Source: UBA10438 sp964432155 (lineage in GTDB: Bacteria; Bacteroidota; Ignavibacteria; Kapaibacteriales; Kapaibacteriaceae). From it: a stretch of 64,000 nt of DNA. Below are positions 62,659-64,000 of the stretch, in pieces. The stretch lies in NCBI GenBank assembly GCA_964432155.1, contig CAYSMF010000008.1:1-64000 (forward strand). The letters are read 5' to 3'. The position numbers and the translations under genes were made by a program. Numbering within the stretch: position 1 is the stretch's first letter; each line of letters starts with the position of its first letter. The notes beneath the pieces were generated by a model that saw nothing but the letters and a program-made list of their open reading frames with translations, was not told where the DNA came from and ran no database searches.

Positions 62659-62690
62659 TTTGGTTTTGACCCCACAACCATATAGTTTTG
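62659..62690 (+). promoter_or_regulatory. str operon promoter
   Basis: TTTG (62659-62662), 20-base spacer, TAGTTTTG (62683-62690), exact at both boxes; 75 bp before rpsL. The best Bacteroidota-type promoter match in the window. Confidence 0.7.
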
Positions 62691-62765
62691 CAGGCTCTAC
62701 TGGAGCGAATACCCGTATTCGCACTGGTTGCGCTTTCAACGAACTCTCCATACTGGCAGAACGAA

Positions 62766-63164
62766 ATGCCTACGATCGCCCAGCTTGTCCGTAAAGGACG
62801 TGAAGTTGTAACTGAGAAGAGCAAGTCACCAGCTCTTCAATCCTGTCCACAAAAGCGTGGTGTGTGTACACGTGTGTATACCACAACGCCGAAGAAGCCA
62901 AACTCAGCTCTTCGCAAGGTTGCCCGTGTGCGCCTTTCGAACGGTATCGAGGTAACGGCGTACATCCCGGGTGAAGGTCACAACCTTCAAGAGCACTCAA
63001 TCGTGCTCATCCGTGGTGGTCGTGTGAAGGACCTTCCTGGTGTGCGCTACCACATCGTACGTGGTTCAGCTGACACCCAGGGCGTTGCGAACCGCAAGCA
63101 GTCGCGTTCGAAGTACGGAGCGAAGAAGCCAAAGGCTGGTGCAGCACCGGCAGGAAAGAAGTAA
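62766..63164 (+). CDS. rpsL: 30S ribosomal protein S12
   Basis: 132 residues. PTIAQLVRKGRE at the start, TRVYTTTPKKPNSALRKVARVRLSNG with the lysines of streptomycin-sensitive enzymes, and VKDLPGVRYHIVRG. First gene of the str operon. An in-frame ATG at 62688 would add residues not seen in S12 and overlaps the promoter. C-terminus has an extra Lys/Ala/Gly-rich tail. Confidence 0.97.
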   Translation: MPTIAQLVRKGREVVTEKSKSPALQSCPQKRGVCTRVYTTTPKKPNSALRKVARVRLSNGIEVTAYIPGEGHNLQEHSIVLIRGGRVKDLPGVRYHIVRGSADTQGVANRKQSRSKYGAKKPKAGAAPAGKK

Positions 63165-63176
63165 GGAGAAAACACT

Positions 63177-63644
63177 ATGCGTAAAAAGCGTTCAGACAAA
63201 CGTCGCACAATGGCAGACCCACGTTTCAACGACGTGATGATCGCCAAGTTTGTGAACAACATCATGATTCAGGGCAAGAAGAACACGGCTCGCAAGATCG
63301 TGTACGAAGCACTTGACATCGTGGGTAAGAAGGCAGAAACAGATCCGATCGAAGTGTTCCGCAAGGCGATCCAAAACGCTTCGCCAGCGATCGAGATCCG
63401 TCCACGCCGTGTTGGTGGTGCAACGTACCAAGTGCCGATGGAAGTACGCGAAGAGCGTCGCGCAGCACTTGCGATTCGTTGGATCAAGAAGTATGCATCG
63501 GAGCGTCGCGATCGTTCAATGGCATCGAAGCTTGCAAGCGAATTGCTCGCAGCGTCGAACGGCGAAGGTGGAGCGATCAAGCGTCGTGACGAAATGCACC
63601 GTATGGCAGATGCTAACCGCGCGTTCGCGCACTTCCGCTGGTAA
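63177..63644 (+). CDS. rpsG: 30S ribosomal protein S7
   Basis: 155 residues. Family signature NDVMIAKFVNNIMIQGKKNTARKIVYEAL region, VRPRRVGGATYQVPMEV-type segment and a C-terminal GGAIKRRDEMHRMADANRAFAHFRW. AAGGAG lies 9-14 bases upstream of the start. Standard str-operon order after rpsL. Confidence 0.97.
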   Translation: MRKKRSDKRRTMADPRFNDVMIAKFVNNIMIQGKKNTARKIVYEALDIVGKKAETDPIEVFRKAIQNASPAIEIRPRRVGGATYQVPMEVREERRAALAIRWIKKYASERRDRSMASKLASELLAASNGEGGAIKRRDEMHRMADANRAFAHFRW

Positions 63645-63697
63645 TACAGCAGAAGCGTTCTTTGAAACACTGAAGATAGACGTGAGGTACTGACGAC

Positions 63698-64000
63698 ATG
63701 TCTCGTTCCGTCGACATCGGCCTCGTGCGAAACATCGGCATCATGGCACACATTGATGCTGGGAAGACCACGACAACGGAACGGATCCTGTATTACACAG
63801 GAGTGCTCCATCGTATGGGCGAAGTGCATGAAGGCACGGCGTTCACAGACTACATGGAGCAAGAAAAGGAGCGCGGGATCACGATCACATCGGCTGCTGT
63901 CACGTGTACGTGGCAAGGCCATATGATCAACATCATCGACACACCCGGACATGTTGACTTTACAGCTGAAGTGCAACGGTCGTTGCGCGTTCTCGATGGA
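63698..64000 (+). CDS. fusA: Elongation factor G (partial, cut by window end)
   Basis: First 101 residues only; the frame is open at the window end. NIGIMAHIDAGKTTTTERILYYTG (G1), EVHEGTAFTDYMEQEKERGITITSAA (switch I), and DTPGHVDFTAEVQRSLRVLDG (G3). This is the conventional bacterial EF-G in its usual place after rpsG, distinct from the paralogue at 59762. Confidence 0.95.
   Translation, partial: MSRSVDIGLVRNIGIMAHIDAGKTTTTERILYYTGVLHRMGEVHEGTAFTDYMEQEKERGITITSAAVTCTWQGHMINIIDTPGHVDFTAEVQRSLRVLDG

Overview
The window looks like a chromosomal scaffold from a Bacteroidota/Chlorobiota-group (FCB) bacterium, GC a little above 50%. Three things point there. Several secreted proteins end in short Ig-like tails of the type IX secretion (T9SS) kind. 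Promoter-like sites fit the Bacteroidota pattern TTG-N18-21-TAnnTTTG rather than TTGACA/TATAAT. Long strings of genes overlap by 4 bp (ATGA). My best guess is a 'Candidatus Kapaibacteriota' or Ignavibacteria-like lineage; this is inference, because no rRNA is present.

Layout: (1) 1-4.3 kb, a membrane protein and a large two-component pair (NarL-type regulator; TPR/propeller sensor kinase). (2) 4.4-7.4 kb, an arsenosugar-type operon: AhpD-like protein, ArsS radical SAM enzyme, Tag glycosylase, CrtZ-like hydroxylase, TIGR04282 transferase. (3) 7.4-11.4 kb, secreted accessory proteins: a T9SS-tail relic, a tandem duplicated pair, a Cys-rich protein and a 444-aa protein. (4) 11.5-17.7 kb, a flavoprotein/polyferredoxin pair, an S10 carboxypeptidase, a GCS2-type ligase, an unknown acidic protein and an RGG-rich membrane protein. 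(5) 17.7-25.1 kb, an S8 protease, a lipoprotein, an MlaE permease and groES-groEL with a CIRCE operator. (6) 25.1-39.8 kb, small operons: TatD-TcdA-FAD oxidase-methyltransferase-Gpx; OmpA/PD40 protein; maf-ABC permease-plsY; and on the minus strand yfhO-unknown-lysC and an HNH nuclease, then carA. (7) 39.8-51.8 kb, tRNA-Tyr/Gly/Thr/Trp, secE, nusG, rplKAJL, rpoB, rpoC, with leader hairpins before rplK, rplJ and rpoB. (8) 51.8-59.7 kb, two secreted proteins, one a beta-helix/histidine-phosphatase fusion, a dicarboxylate symporter, a cluster of REP-like hairpins with a 12-bp tandem array and a 100-N gap, an MFS transporter and a queuosine-precursor-transporter-like gene. (9) 59.7-64 kb, an spdEFG1-like EF-G, GluQRS, then rpsL-rpsG-fusA, cut by the window end.

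The housekeeping core (chaperonins, ribosomal proteins, RNA polymerase, str operon) is interleaved with accessory islands of secreted proteins. The usual tuf gene between tRNA-Thr and tRNA-Trp is absent, and about 11 kb separates rpoC from rpsL. No CRISPR array, prophage, insertion sequence or rRNA was seen. The most unusual items are the beta-helix/phosphatase fusion, the expanded arsenosugar operon, the REP/tandem-repeat cluster at the gap and the structured ribosomal-protein leaders.
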